NCBI RefSeq assembly: GCF_965638725.1
Contig: NC_134949.1
Span: 127,780,294-127,844,293 of the forward strand
DNA from: Aptenodytes patagonicus
Taxonomy: Eukaryota > Chordata > Aves > Sphenisciformes > Spheniscidae
Length of the DNA: 64,000 nt
Direction of reading: 5' to 3'
In this document: in pieces, positions 21,515 to 33,600 of the stretch
Layout: the number at the start of each line of letters is the position of its first letter
Numbering within the stretch: position 1 is the stretch's first letter
The notes under the pieces: generated by a model
What the model was told of the DNA's origin: nothing
Database searches by the model: none
What the model saw: only the letters and a program-made list of their open reading frames with translations
Translations under genes and position numbers: made by a program

Positions 21515-21812
21515 AAAGTGGTATCCGAAGTACAGTCATGGCTTCAGTACAATGCTCAAATACCAGATTAAGCTTAAGGCCAGTGTTTTAATAATAAACC
21601 TCCCAGGCAAAACATCTCTAATCACTGCAGGCCACAGCAAACTGCAAAACCCAACACTAATCTTTAACAAGTTTAGCAAAAAAAAGAGCATGATGCAGAT
21701 CAGATAAACTAATATCGAGAAGAGATGAATCAATATTGTGACCTGCAACTGTTAACAGATATAAATTCCTTAATACGCTCTGGTTAATCTGTTATTATCT
21801 CAAACCCTTCAC
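21515..21812 (-). other. ERV 5' leader between primer site and gag
   Basis: About 300 bp, AT-rich, with no open frame of note. It would hold the packaging signal in an active element; no specific motif was recognised. Confidence 0.5.
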
Positions 21813-21830
21813 ACCCCATGTTGGGCGCTA
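21813..21830 (-). other. Primer-binding site resembling tRNA-Lys
   Basis: In element sense it reads TAGCGCCCAACATGGGGT, matching the TGGCGCCC...TGGGG pattern of tRNA-Lys-type primer sites with about three differences. Two of these differences are CpG-to-TpG/CpA changes. It lies 8 bases from the LTR edge, further than the usual 1-3. Confidence 0.75.
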
Positions 21831-21838
21831 AAAAGGAC

Positions 21839-22385
21839 TGACGTGGTTTAGCCTCATCTGGCAACTGAGCACCACACAGCCGCTCGCTCACTCTCACTGC
21901 CCCCGGTGGGATGGGGGAGAGAATTGGAAGAGTGAAAGTGAGAAAACTCATGGGTTGAGATAAGAATAGTTTAATAATTGAAATAAAATAATAATAATAA
22001 TAAAAGAATATACAAAGCAAATGATGCATGATGCAATTGTTCACTGCCCGCCGACCGATGCCCAGCCAGGCCCCAAGCAGCGGCCCCCCCGGCCAGCTTC
22101 CCCCAGTTTATGTACTGAGCGTGACATCACATGGTATGGAATGTCCCTGGGGCCAGTTTGGGTCAGCTGTCCTGGCTGTGCCCCCTCCCAGCTTCTCATG
22201 CACCTCCAGCCTTCTCAGTCGGCAGAGCATGGGAAGCTGGAAAGCCCTTGACTAGTGTAAGCACTGCTCAGCAACAACTAAACCATCGGTGTGTTACCAA
22301 CATTGTTCTCCTCCTAAATCCAAAACACAGCACTGTACCAGCTACTAGGAAGAAAATTAACTCTATCCCAGCCGAAACCAGGACA
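21839..22385 (-). repeat. 5' LTR (right copy)
   Basis: A 547-bp LTR. In element sense it runs from TGTCCTGGTTTCGGC to ACCACGTCA. It carries a TATA-like TACATAAA (22114-22107), just downstream of a CRE-like TGATGTCA. After about 130 bases there is an ATTAAA poly(A)-signal variant (21975-21970). A TAA microsatellite lies near 21990-22005. The terminal TG...CA is intact, unlike the left copy. Confidence 0.95.
22107..22130 (-). promoter_or_regulatory. LTR core promoter (CRE-like plus TATA-like)
   Basis: In element sense GTGATGTCACGC is followed about 8 bases later by TACATAAACTGG. TGATGTCA differs by one base from the CRE octamer TGACGTCA, again by a CpG-type change. The same pair is present in the left LTR, so the arrangement predates insertion. 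Confidence 0.5.
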
Positions 22386-22390
22386 ACTAG
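22386..22390. repeat. Target-site duplication, right copy (ACTAG)
   Basis: Matches 15656-15660 exactly and marks the right edge of the provirus. Confidence 0.9.
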
Positions 22391-25300
22391 CAATGCTTAA
22401 TCTTTGTGTGTTTCATTTTTCTACTTCCAGTGTAATTAGATCAGGTTTTCTTTATTGTGCCTTTAACCATTTTTGTTCTATACTAGATGTACATGGGGAA
22501 GGGAGGGGAAAGAGGAGGAGCATGAAGGGAGTGAAAAGCACCTTTAACTATTCCTGGGTTTTCTTGGATTTATGTTTACGTAAGTGTGTCTGCCTCGGGT
22601 GGGGGCTGCGGTTCTTCTCTCTCGAGTTCCATCGTGTACATAGGCAGCAGAATGTAACAGTAACCTGAAATCCACGATGGGTAGATGCTGCCATTATTTC
22701 AGCTATGAATTAAGCTAGTGGGCTTTTGGAAGGAGTCTTGGCTGAAATAGAGGAGTGTGTGGGGGGAGATGCTGGGGGGACTGTGCAGGTTCATCTGTTC
22801 AACGCATCGCTTTCTGGGACTCCCCATTGCCTGTCTTGCTCCAAATTCCTACAGTGCATCTCTCCTGGCCTCGCTTACTGCTTCCCAGGATCTGTCTTTT
22901 AGACCCTGAATTTGTTCTTTGTCAAACTTCTTTACTTCCACCACCATGAACTCGTGGGGTTGTTTCTGCTGCTTCCTCCCACCCTGTACCCTGCCGAGGC
23001 GCTTTCTGCTGCTTTATCAGAGGGTGAGAGGCTAGGACCTCTGGGCTAGGAGGTCTAGGTGAGAGGCTAGGAGCCCTCTGGAGGGCTCTCACAGGCATTT
23101 AAGAGCCACTGCTGATTTTTTAGGATGGCAATACCTCTTCTTTTTCTCAGGAGTCCTAGTTTGCTGCTTCAGGTCTGGATGCAATCCTAATTTATGTAGA
23201 GATCCTATCTTAAGACTTGCTCAGACGTTAACTTCGCACAGACAGCTTTGCAGTTCTTGCAATGGAAGTGATAGTTTCTGCGTGTGGAGGGAGCTGTGTA
23301 AGCTCGCTAAAGACCCTGGTTATATTGCCCAGTTCTTGACTGCAGCCTTTTTAGTTGTTTGGTGAGAAGTTATTTTGGGAAAAAGACTGTAATATGGTCA
23401 AAAGTCAAACTTCAGCCAAGGCTGATTTATTTTGCATGGGTACGTTTTGGTTGCAGGGCATTGCTCACAACAGAAGTTGGAAAAACTGAAGTGTTCAAGC
23501 TAATTTTTACGAGTGGTCTTTCCTGTTGGCGATGTGTGGCTTTCCTGACGTGGTTTCATTTCACATTCCTGAACACTAATTTCTGTTTTGTGTTTTGTTC
23601 CTGTTTTGTATTTGTACTTTTACTGTCTAACAGAAATGCGTTGGTGAAAGTAATAAAGCCCAAAGGGGAACAAAAACATTTCCTTTTGGCTTAGTGGGTT
23701 TCTTTCTATAGATCAGCTATGGCTATGGTTTGTTTTGACCTATTTCATTCCTAGTATGAATTTGAAATTTCAAGTCCTGCCAGTAAGCAGAGTAAACTTA
23801 ATAAAACGCTCGGGTAAGATAAGGTGGAGTACTTGGAGTCTTAAGCCACGCTTATGTCGCCTTTGTTCATGGCATCATGGTGGTTCCCATCAGTAATCGT
23901 GGTGGCCTTGGAGAACAGGGTAGCAGCTAGAAAACGCTTTCTGAAAGTGTGTGTATCAGGTAGTTAATGTCTGTAGTTAATGTCTTTGACACCTAAAAAC
24001 CATTTTTTTGAGTTCATAATGTATGCTCTTCCATATTGGAGCCTGATTTTTGTGCTTTTTTTAATAAAAAGAGAAACTGCCATCATCTTTCACAAAGCGA
24101 TAGTGGGAAATAGTGTTGTAAATCCCTTGATGTGTTGTGAAAGCTGAGTCCTTTCATGCTGCTATCTTCTATTTGCCTTATGCGTAGCTCAGTTTTTAGT
24201 GTGCACTCTTCCTCTTGCAGTCAGTGTTCTCAAAAGTTTCTTCAATTATTTCTCAGACCGATACCATGCAAAGTATTCCAAATATTTACTCTGAGAAAGC
24301 AGCTTTCTTTGCTGCACACTGAAATCGTGCGGCTATCCACCAAATGAACTGGCTGGAAGGGGGTAGGATGGAGGGACTGGGCTGATTCTAAATCCGGTTG
24401 TAATCTTCTCTGCTTTAATTAAATGCCTTAGAGACTAGTGGGGTGACTCAGGTATCTGAACATCTAATGTCGCTTTAGGCACTCTTGGCCTGGAGCCACC
24501 AGTCTCGAAGGGTATAGGTTTCCCAATGGTCTGGTGTCATATCTGCCAGTCCCACGTGGACGCTGTGGATGTATCTTGGAAACAGCCTGTGTTTAGAAAC
24601 CTAGATCTCTTCCGTAAGCGTTGGTAAGAATTTCAAGGAACAATTTTTTTCTGCCTGTTAACCTAGAAGCCTTCATAACTGATAGACCTTTCCTCAAACC
24701 TCGGTTGTCTTTTCACCTCCCTGCCTCAGTGTTTGTCTATGTGTTTAAAGCCAAAACCTTTAAGTGCCAATAAGCAAATACACGCATACATCAGTGTGTG
24801 AATTCAGTTTGAGATTATTTGACTCTTGTGAAGATGCAGTTTCATTGCTATAAGACTCTAAAATCGCTCTGAAATGAAGATCTGAGTAATCTATAATAAA
24901 GGAATGTTCCATGGGTTCAACATTGCAAAAATGCAGATGTGTAAGCATATGAATAGTGTGCATTCAAAGATATGTACTTATGGGACTGCAAGTGCTGTAA
25001 ACCTTAATATTTTCATTGTTGGCAGGATCAAGATTTATATTATGCGTTAAATAGTTTTTAAGCAGCTGAGCAAAGTAGTGTCTGATTGTTTGCTTCCTTT
25101 CCTGTTACTGGCCACAGTGTCATACCCATTTTAATGAAATAGCATGCCTCTGCTATGATGAAGGCAAAATGAGTAAGGTAGTGAATGGATTGGTATGGTG
25201 AGATTCCCCTCCTCCCCCCCCAGTTTCCCACTGTCCTTTAGCACAGTACTTCCAAACTAATAAATACATTGGAACACTATGTGATAGCTTTGTAATAAAT

Positions 25301-28300
25301 CTGATGTTCTAAAGAAACAAGAAAACATCTCTGGAGGTTTCCAGCTTTGGAAAAATATTTGTCATGTGAAAAGCAAAGTCATTCCCTAGCAAAAAGTACT
25401 TGTATCTCTATGCTTTCCAATCCTCTGTTATTCATCAAAACACTCAGGTATATGTTTAAGTCCCCTTGATTTCAAGATTTCCATGTGTCCTGAATGCAGC
25501 TGCTTTATTATCATCATCATCATTCATAAAGAGTATTTTGGACTTTCATAAAGGGGCCATAGTTGCAAAACCAGCTTAGAATAGAAAATATGACAAACAT
25601 CTTGAGCTGTGGAAAGAATGATTAGTGTGGATATTAAGAGAAAGTCCAACCTCTGAAAAGCAGTTAAATCAATGGTGCGAATTTGGGTAAGATTCATGGA
25701 GTCTCTGATTGTTGATCTTGGTAGCTGAATGCCTATCTGAAATGAAGGTGATGCAAGTCACTTGGTCACTAAGCATTCAGTTTTTATTAAAACTCCTTGT
25801 ATGTAGGTGCATATAAATGGTCTATGTAGATTCAGTTGTTTATTATTTTGAGTAAGCATTTAATATTTTAAATACCTTTCTGGGGGGAAGGCATACAGTG
25901 GAAGGAGAGAAGGTTTTTGGTTTTTTTTTTTTTAAAAGTATGTATTCCTTTTCTCTTAATTTTTTCCATGTCCAAGAGAAGGACAGGAGCACAGTTGGCT
26001 GTTTTTAAGAATCAAGCAATAGGCAGAGCTTTAAGCCTGGAAATAAATAATTAGAAATCTTCCCCCTAGTTCAGTAACTCATGCCCATCTCTGTAGTAAC
26101 CAGCACTTCAAATGGTGTTTAATTCAGGTTATTGCATTGCTGAAAAGCAAACATCCTTTCCTTTGGAGTGCGTCAAATGCTGGTTGCAGTTGTAGTTAAT
26201 ATGTCTGATTTCAGAAGAAGGTGTTAACTGTGTGCTTATTTTTACTGTTTCTTTTTCTAAAAATCAGTGAGTACTTTATATATGGGTCAAAATACACTCT
26301 AGTCACCAGTATGTAAATTGAAAAGTAAAAAGTCTTACTTATGACAGCATGTTATAACATGATAATCAAATAGGTAAATAATACTATAATTTGTGCTTTC
26401 TAAATAGTTCAAAGTATGTTTGAGGATTGTAATCAAATGCCGCTTTGTGCCACAATAAACCACTGGCCGTGGGGCTGAGTATGTTTCCAGGGGATGGATG
26501 TAGCTTGGGTAGGAGGCGGCAGCGGAGCCTGCAGCAGTGTGGTCGGGGCTGGGCAGTGGGGCAGGACACCGGATTGAAAAGCCAAGTGTGGCACCTGGCA
26601 AAATGCACTCACGAGAAATCATAACCGTTCCTTCTGACTGTAAAAAGCACTCAAAAAGAGAAATCTGCTCATACTGACTTGTGCTGGTCAGAAAAACTTG
26701 CTGAAGTCTGTGACAATATTTCTCAAATTCATCTGCCTGCCTATGAGCAGTGCCAGGGCTGGCCTTGGCGATCCAGAGGGCATTTCTGTTTGCTTTACCT
26801 GTGCACTTTACCCTGATTATGTGACTTTTCCAAATGGTATTAATATTTGAAGCAACATGAGATTGCAGCTGGATCTTTGAAGGATGCGAGTGGTGGTGTG
26901 CACACATAAGGGTCAGTAAATACTTGCTGTTCCTCTCTGGATGTGCTCTGCACCAGCATTTTACCTGTTCTTCCTAATCTTTTGAAGTACTAGCGGCATG
27001 TGTGGCTGGACACATCTGGCAGTAGCAGGGTGTGCAAACACGCAAGCGTCTGACCAGCTGTCTCTTGTGCTGGTGATGCTGTGGGGTGCTTCATCTGCAA
27101 AAGAGCCCTGGATTAAGGAGAATGCATGAAGGTGGAGTCAGCCATCCCTTCGGGCCAGTGAGCCTGAGCGGTGCGAGGTTAAGTTTCGTGAGGTGCAGGC
27201 GTAGGTGAAGTCAGGGAGGCTCCTCTGGCTGCATGTGCCTGGAGGCCCTGGCCCGCCTGGGTGGCGTGTGGTTCCTCTGCTCCTGGAGCTGCTATCCCGG
27301 TGGTGGGTCAGCCACCAGCGCTTCTCATGGACCTCTCTGGGGGCCCAAGCCTGTCTGCTTAGGAGCTGCAGGTCTTTGGTGCTGCAGGATTACCTGTTAT
27401 CTTGCACGAGTGGTGCAACCTTATTTCTCAGCTTGCTAAAAGTGGATTGGGATTTGATATTTTAAGGTGATGATTGTGCTGGGGGGGCAAGGTGAAGCTG
27501 GGAACGTGCAAAAGAAAAGCTGTAACACCCCTAGGTGTCTCCTCTGAAGTCTGTATGAGGTGCTAATCCACTTACCGCTGAATGCACTATACTTAGGATG
27601 CTCTGTCAACATAGAATTTTATCTTCCGTGTGCCAATAAATATTTTAACCTTTAACTATTCATATTGTTTTATTGTGTTTTTGGGGTTCTGTATTTCTGA
27701 AACAGCAATCCTTTTTTAAATCTCTCATCCACTTAGGAAATGCTGTCTTTCCTTATGAATTTCTGTTTTTCGTGAGGACAATAAGGAGACAGTTTTTGCC
27801 TCTCATGATATGTGGAAATAAATGAATGTGATGAATGTTGAGAGGCATCTCACCTTTTTTTCTTTTTTTTTTAACTTTAAAAAATCTTTTAGTTTCTTAA
27901 TAGGGTAGGAAGTGGCTCTACTGTTCCATTTTAGCCTCTTGTGGCATCTGGGAAATGAGAATGAGAGGAAACCTAATCCTATGCTTAGGCTGACAACGAG
28001 GTGTGAAAACAGGCTTCTGATATGTAGATGCCATGACTCTCTCATGGAGCTTGAAGGCAGACAGTCTTACTGCAGCACCCAAATCCATCACGATGAAATT
28101 AAAAAAAAAAAAAAAGGGAAAAAAAAAAAAAGCCTGGTTCCCCAGTATTTGCTTGTTCATTTCTCTTTTCCTTTGCCCTTCTTTGTGTTTAAAAAACTAA
28201 TTTTATTATTTTATTTCTCTGTATAAAAAACTGTCTTATTTGGACAATGTTATTTTCTTACAGTTATCTTTTTTTTTTCTTTGATTTTAAAATTTTCAAC

Positions 28301-30290
28301 ACTGTGCTGTGAAATTAATCTGAAAAGCAGTAGGTAGATTAAAAAGGAATGCTCTTTTTAACACAAGTAATGGAGCTCCCAGGAGCAGAGTGATTGGAAG
28401 CGGGGGGAAGCACGCATGCGAGAAGGAATAAATCTCTTTATGACTATGCTGTTTAACACTTAAAAGCCTTTCTGCATGGTGCGTGAGTAAACTGCCAGCT
28501 GTCTTCAGTGTTCAGGAAGAACTGCTCCCTTTTCCCGGAGTCATTCTGGAGTCATTGGAGTATATCTATACATTAGCAAGGTTTTTTCTGTCTCTCGTCC
28601 TGATACCTCCAGAGCGAACACTGCTTGGGACCACTTCATGCAGTGTGGGGATGACTGGGTTGATCCAGAGTTGTAAAAGAGCATGAGTTGTAAAGAGACT
28701 ATTTGGGATTGGGGCAGGGGGGGAGGAACATGTCTTTGAATGTCTGTGGTTATTGGGTTGGGTTTTTTTGTCTTTTTTTTTTTTTTTTTTTTAAATCTCG
28801 AGTGGAAGAAGCTGTGTGGATGAAACATAAACGTAGGTGGCACCAAAAGGGGATGTACCAAACCCCACTGTTTTTACTTCCCTAAGACTTTTAGGAGGCT
28901 TATTTTCCCTGAGTTTGAGTTTTGCCCATGACTTTTTGTGTACATGTATGATGCTGTGTGTATTTTCTGCCTTTTTCTGCCTAATGATAGTGCTCAGTTG
29001 CAGAAAGTGTAAGCTTTTATGCAGTGTTTATCCACTTAGAAGTTTGTTTGTGTGTGATTTGCTGGATGTGATTTTTAGAGCAAAGATAGATTCCTTCAGA
29101 TCTGATGAGGGAACTGATCCCTCTGTCCGCGTCCCCCAGCAAGTTACCATCCCATGCCTAGCAGAGGTGAGAGAAGTGTGCTGTGCTGCCTTAAATAAAC
29201 TTTCTTGCTGTGTTCGAGGGGCTGATTGCTTTCATTGATAGAGCTGTAAGTGAGACAAACCAGCCTGCTTTAAAGCCTCTGTGGCTAATGAATTGGTCAG
29301 TACGTTTTGATCTGTCCTATATAGTTTGCCACCTTAGCTTCCCTGACTACAGAGTTCAGATCTTTACACCATTATGTGGCAAACCCTTTTAATTTGGTTA
29401 TTGTTATTTGATCCTGTAGTTCTTGCTTGAAGAAGCCGACAGAGAGCCCAGCTAGGTAGTTCCTTGCTTCCTGTGCTTTTGTGTATCAATACCTGGTGTC
29501 CTGGTGTCTCCTTTCCTTTTGCATAGATCACAACGCCTGCATGCATCTGATCCCCCATAGCGCTGGTGTCCAGGTAAAGTTTCGCTGCTGTACCTTGTCA
29601 CGGAGCTTGAAACAACAAAGTAAATAAACGACGACTGTATTGATCAAGGCAGCATGCAAAGGAATACAGTGGCTTTAAAAGAGCTTCTGCTTCCGTGTTT
29701 CATTTGGACAGGGGGATTACTAAGTGTAAGGATTTGTCAGAAGAATCGGGCTGTGAGTGAGTGTGACTGGGGACATGTTTTAGGTTTAGCATTTTTCTGG
29801 CTCATCGTCACGTGGCATCATGTACTGCCTACACAGTGCAAGGCCGGTCGGAGTACCGCATGGCAAGCTGGACCCAGGTTCTCTGGTATGGGGAATTTTG
29901 CGCTTGGAAAACTCACTCTTGAAATACTCAGTGATCTGAGGAAACAAAGTTGTCGCCTTTTCCCTCATGGCCCCTCCTTGCCCCTTCTCCAGCCCGGGTC
30001 TCCTGCACAGAATTGGTCTCTCTTGTTCCATTTCTTTTCTTCCTCCCATGCATCTTCAACTACAATGAATAAAATGTACATCCTTTTTCTTTCTCTTTTT
30101 AGGTTGGTTTTACTCATTCTGCTTCATTATCAGTATGCTTTCTTTGTTTCCCTCTATATCTTTTTCTGTACTTTCTCTTACTTTCTTTTCCTGCCCCTTG
30201 TTCATTCCCCGGCCCCTTCACCCACCCACCCCTTGGGTTCTTGGGTCACAAGTCAAAGGTAAAGGGTGTAGGAATTTTCCCAGGGTTAAC
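22391..30290. other. Non-coding stretch right of the ERV
   Basis: Unique sequence without recognisable exons or repeat families. Local features are an imperfect AGAGGCTAGGA/CTAGGAGG-type repetition at about 23025-23075, A-runs at 28099-28131 and a long T-run at about 28774-28793. The longest open frames (about 190 codons at 26335-26907 on the minus strand) have no coding character or splice context. Confidence 0.4.
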
Positions 30291-30650
30291 CCTGTGTCTC
30301 ATAATTCTGTACTCAAACTATAACTTGCCTTCAAGAAAAACTTCCAGACTTGATTTAAAAAATGGTTAGTCATGAAGATTATTCTGGCCCTCGGTAAGGT
30401 ATTCCAGTGGCTGGTGATCTTTGCTGAAGTACATGGCTTGTGACCTGAATTTTATTTAGTTTCATCCAGAAGCTGATGACTCTTGTTTACCAAGCTTTAG
30501 TTCCAGCAGCTGAGGTTTAACCTGCTGTAAAACTTGTTTCCATGAGGGGAGTTAGACTGTGATCAAGTTTGTGGTTTTGGTTTTGTGTTTTTTTTTTTTC
30601 TTTAAACTTGAAACAGCTGTCCTTGTTGAGTCTCCTGCTGAAGACTTGAT
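30291..30650 (-). mobile_element. Ancient CR1/L3-type LINE 3' relic (antisense)
   Basis: The plus strand shows a recognisable order of segments seen in old CR1/L3 copies read antisense: AACTATAACTTGCCTTCAAG, then TAAGGTATTCCAGTGGCTGG, then TGACTCTTGTTTACCAAGC. ACTGTGATCAAGT and CTTGTTGAGTCTC follow at the end. Divergence is high and boundaries are approximate. It probably predates the bird radiation. The match is from memory of the family pattern, so a profile search would be decisive. Confidence 0.5.
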
Positions 30651-33600
30651 TTCTGGTGGTTGAAATTGTTTGTGAAGCCCTTCCACGCACACTTTTCAGT
30701 CTGTGAACATAATCCTTGAACTACCGAAGGCAGAACTCGACATGGCAATGTGGATGTATGACAACCCTGGGTCATGTTTGTATCAGCCCCTCACTACAGC
30801 AAGGCCCTGTTTCTTTCTCCTGTTCCTCCCCATGCTTCCTGACCACCACCCTGCATCTTCAACATCTTTGTTCGCTCTTGTTTCTTCTCCTGCCTCTCCT
30901 ATGGAATTTCCTTTACCTGCTCTGCTTCCCCTCGCTCAAGGACTGTCCCAGCTTCTGATGATGTGTGTATTTTCCTCTTCACCACTTCCCCAGGACGTAA
31001 TGTTTATACCTTTTGGGTAGAGGGACTGACTGGTTTGAAAGCCATTGAGCAAATTTTGGAAGACTGTTAGTATGGTTCTACTTGTCAGGCTGGCTTTGGA
31101 GGAAGCAATGATCCCAAGTCATGAGGCTCACCAGGCTCGGGAATGAGCTATGTACGTAGAGCCCTCCCTTTGTTTTGAGTGGCTCAGTATTTGGAATTAA
31201 AAAAAGCTACCTCTTTGCTTTTCCAGGTGCCTGTTGAGGTTTTTGTGGGGAAAGTAGTCCTTTTGGTCACCTGGAAGAAAAAGAGTGAAAAAACCAACAG
31301 GGCTAATGCACAGGACTCAGTATTATTAAAATCTTGATAGATAGGCAGTGTGTAATAGTTTTATTTGTACTGCAACAGTAAGGCCCCATTTGCTTTAAGC
31401 CTTATAATTTGTAGGGCTTGAAATAAGTCTTGGAGGCTGTTGATTTCTCAATTCACAAAGGTAGCACTGGAAGATATTTGAGGAGAGCAAGTGGTTTTTT
31501 CCCACCCTTCAGTTTGACAGTCGGACCAAGCCTGTTCTGGGGAAAACTGTCGCTTGCCTTTGAAAGGTCATTCACGTATTCAAATAGCAGCACGCGAGAA
31601 CAGAAAACTCTTTCAGAGCAGGTGTCCAGAGATGCAATAGAAGATATCTGCTTGTCTCTTATTATACCTGTCATCACAGAAAACTGGTCAACAAGTCTCC
31701 AGTTGCCAGCAGGAGAAAGAAGTTAGTGAACAATAAATAAGAGGCCCATGGGGAGCACCCGAGGCATCATCTTTCACACAGACTGAAAGCTCTTTTCTGC
31801 CCTGCAGAAAAAGAACAAATAAGTAAAACTTTAGTATGCCACTGATCGGACACATGTGAAGCATTAGGAGAAATTAAAAGGTCGGGTTACTTGCAGTTCT
31901 TGCTGAAGTTAGATCCTTGTCTCTATGCTGACAGAATTGAGAGCAGGTTTTATTTACTTTTCAAAGAAAGGAGAGGATCTGCCAGTCTGGCATAGGAATA
32001 CAAACCCACTTTTGTTCCTCGAAGTCTAAAATTGCTTGGTGAAATAGTTTGTATTATGTGAAAAGCCCTTGGAGCATATGTATGTTCATGGTTGTAATTT
32101 TTCATTACGTGGTTCTTTGCATGCAGAGTATATCAGTCCTGGAGGTGGGATATTATCAGTCATTGAAAATGTTAGAGGTGGGAAGACTGTAGTAGTCCAG
32201 CAGTAAACTAGTGTTCTGTTGAACAAAAATGTGAAATGCAGTTTTGTTCCATAAGATTTCTCTGTCCCATTAAGGCAGCTTGGAAATAAAGGCCATCAAA
32301 GCTGAAGCTGGCTTGTACCTTTTATTATAGGTCTAATGTAACTGATCTGTGACCTGGCTGGAGGGGCAGGAGGATGCTGATCAAATCTTTGTAACCAAAA
32401 AAAGCCAGTTAGAGAACAGTGCTTATTTATGAAACTTCCTCTTACAGGCCAGAGTACCTGGGGGCTTTATCTTGTGTGATGAGTAAAGAATTCAGCTTCT
32501 GCAGGTTTTTTTTTTTTTAATAGTGGTGGTAGATTTTCATATGAAGTACTGATAATAATGTATTTTAGATAAGGGCTTGTTCCACATAAATACTCCTGTG
32601 CAGGCATGTATTTGCATAAAATTTGTCATAAAAGTTAAATAATCCAGAACATGTCCACCTGATGGCTTTGACCTACCTCTCTTTGAATCAACACATTTGC
32701 ATGGCAGCTTGGTTTTGCAAAATTAGCAAGGTGTGGGCTTGTCTCTGTGCTCTGGGATTCACTTTCCAGTGTGTTGTAGGAAGCTTTTCTAAGGACACCA
32801 GATTTTTGCAAGTGCAAGTTCAAATACCAGTTCCTGCGATTCTTCTTTCCATTTCCATTTTCGGGTTGCTGTCAGACAGCAAGGTGGAACCATAGCTTGG
32901 TGGCATGATCCTGAGAATCATCAAGATATTTAAACTGCAGCACGCATGTGTGTGATTGTGCAGCCTGGTTGCTCAGGCTGTTCAGCTGCTGTGGCTGCTC
33001 GGCTGATCCAGGTGGAGGAAGAAATTGAACTGCTGCTTTTGGATGCCCTTACCTGCAGCAGCCTCTCCTGGAGATGTTTTTGTATATGGAAATGAGCATG
33101 GCCTGATCGGGAGAGATAGCTGCACAGGACAAGGGCAGCTGCCGGTGGGAACCCAGCCTCTGCGTGCTGGAGGTCAGCTTGGCAGCACTGGTGCTGGTCC
33201 AGGGGAGCTCTGTGCAGGAGCACACACATGTGATAGTTCCCCTCTTGTCTGTCTGTGCAGCCATCACCACCTGGGAAATTGCTGTGTATCACTGCTCCTG
33301 ATCCGTTGCTTCCCAGTACAGTGTCTACTTTTGATGTAGCTTGGCAGTATGCTGAAGGGCATTAGTGCAGCAGTGGCTCTAAGAGTGTCTTGGGATCACT
33401 GATAAAGCCATTAGCCTTGAGCCTTCCCTTTCCCAAACAGGCTTCCCGGTGTGTCGATTGAGAATTGGCCTTAATCTCTTCGGAATTTTGCTAACTAGCA
33501 GAGGCCTATGATGTCAGGATCCTTAAACTCATTCTAGTATCTTCATCAACGAGAACTACTTCTGTAGAAAGACATTTTTCCTATGGTTGCTCTGGCCAAT

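Larger units (their letters stand above)
15661..22385 (-). mobile_element. Full-length env-less endogenous retrovirus (ERVL-like), defective
   Basis: A 6,725-bp provirus on the minus strand: 5' LTR (right), primer-binding site, gag, pro, RT, RNase H, integrase, about 396 bp without env, 3' LTR (left). It is bounded by LTR ends and ACTAG target duplications. Hand alignment of the two LTRs gives about 35 substitutions over about 525 bases, mostly transitions, plus two length differences, so the insertion is old but not ancient. Absence of env, a YIDD-type RT and a 5-bp duplication fit an ERV-L-like assignment. The tRNA-Lys-like primer site is more usual in class II, so the class assignment is not firm. 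The LTR type (ends near TGTCCTGGTTT) is abundant in bird genomes. At least two clear frameshifts (gag; integrase), probably a third in RNase H, and seven or more in-frame stop codons make this copy non-functional. Confidence 0.95.

Noticed and set aside
26335..26907. 190-codon minus-strand open frame
   Set aside because: The composition is random-like, no motif is seen and there are no splice signals. It could be a chance frame in 64 kb.
29654..30262. 202-codon plus-strand open frame
   Set aside because: It has no recognisable domain and overlaps an opposite-strand frame. The C-terminal half is a run of Leu/Phe/Ser codons from a pyrimidine-rich tract, and there is no splice or promoter context.
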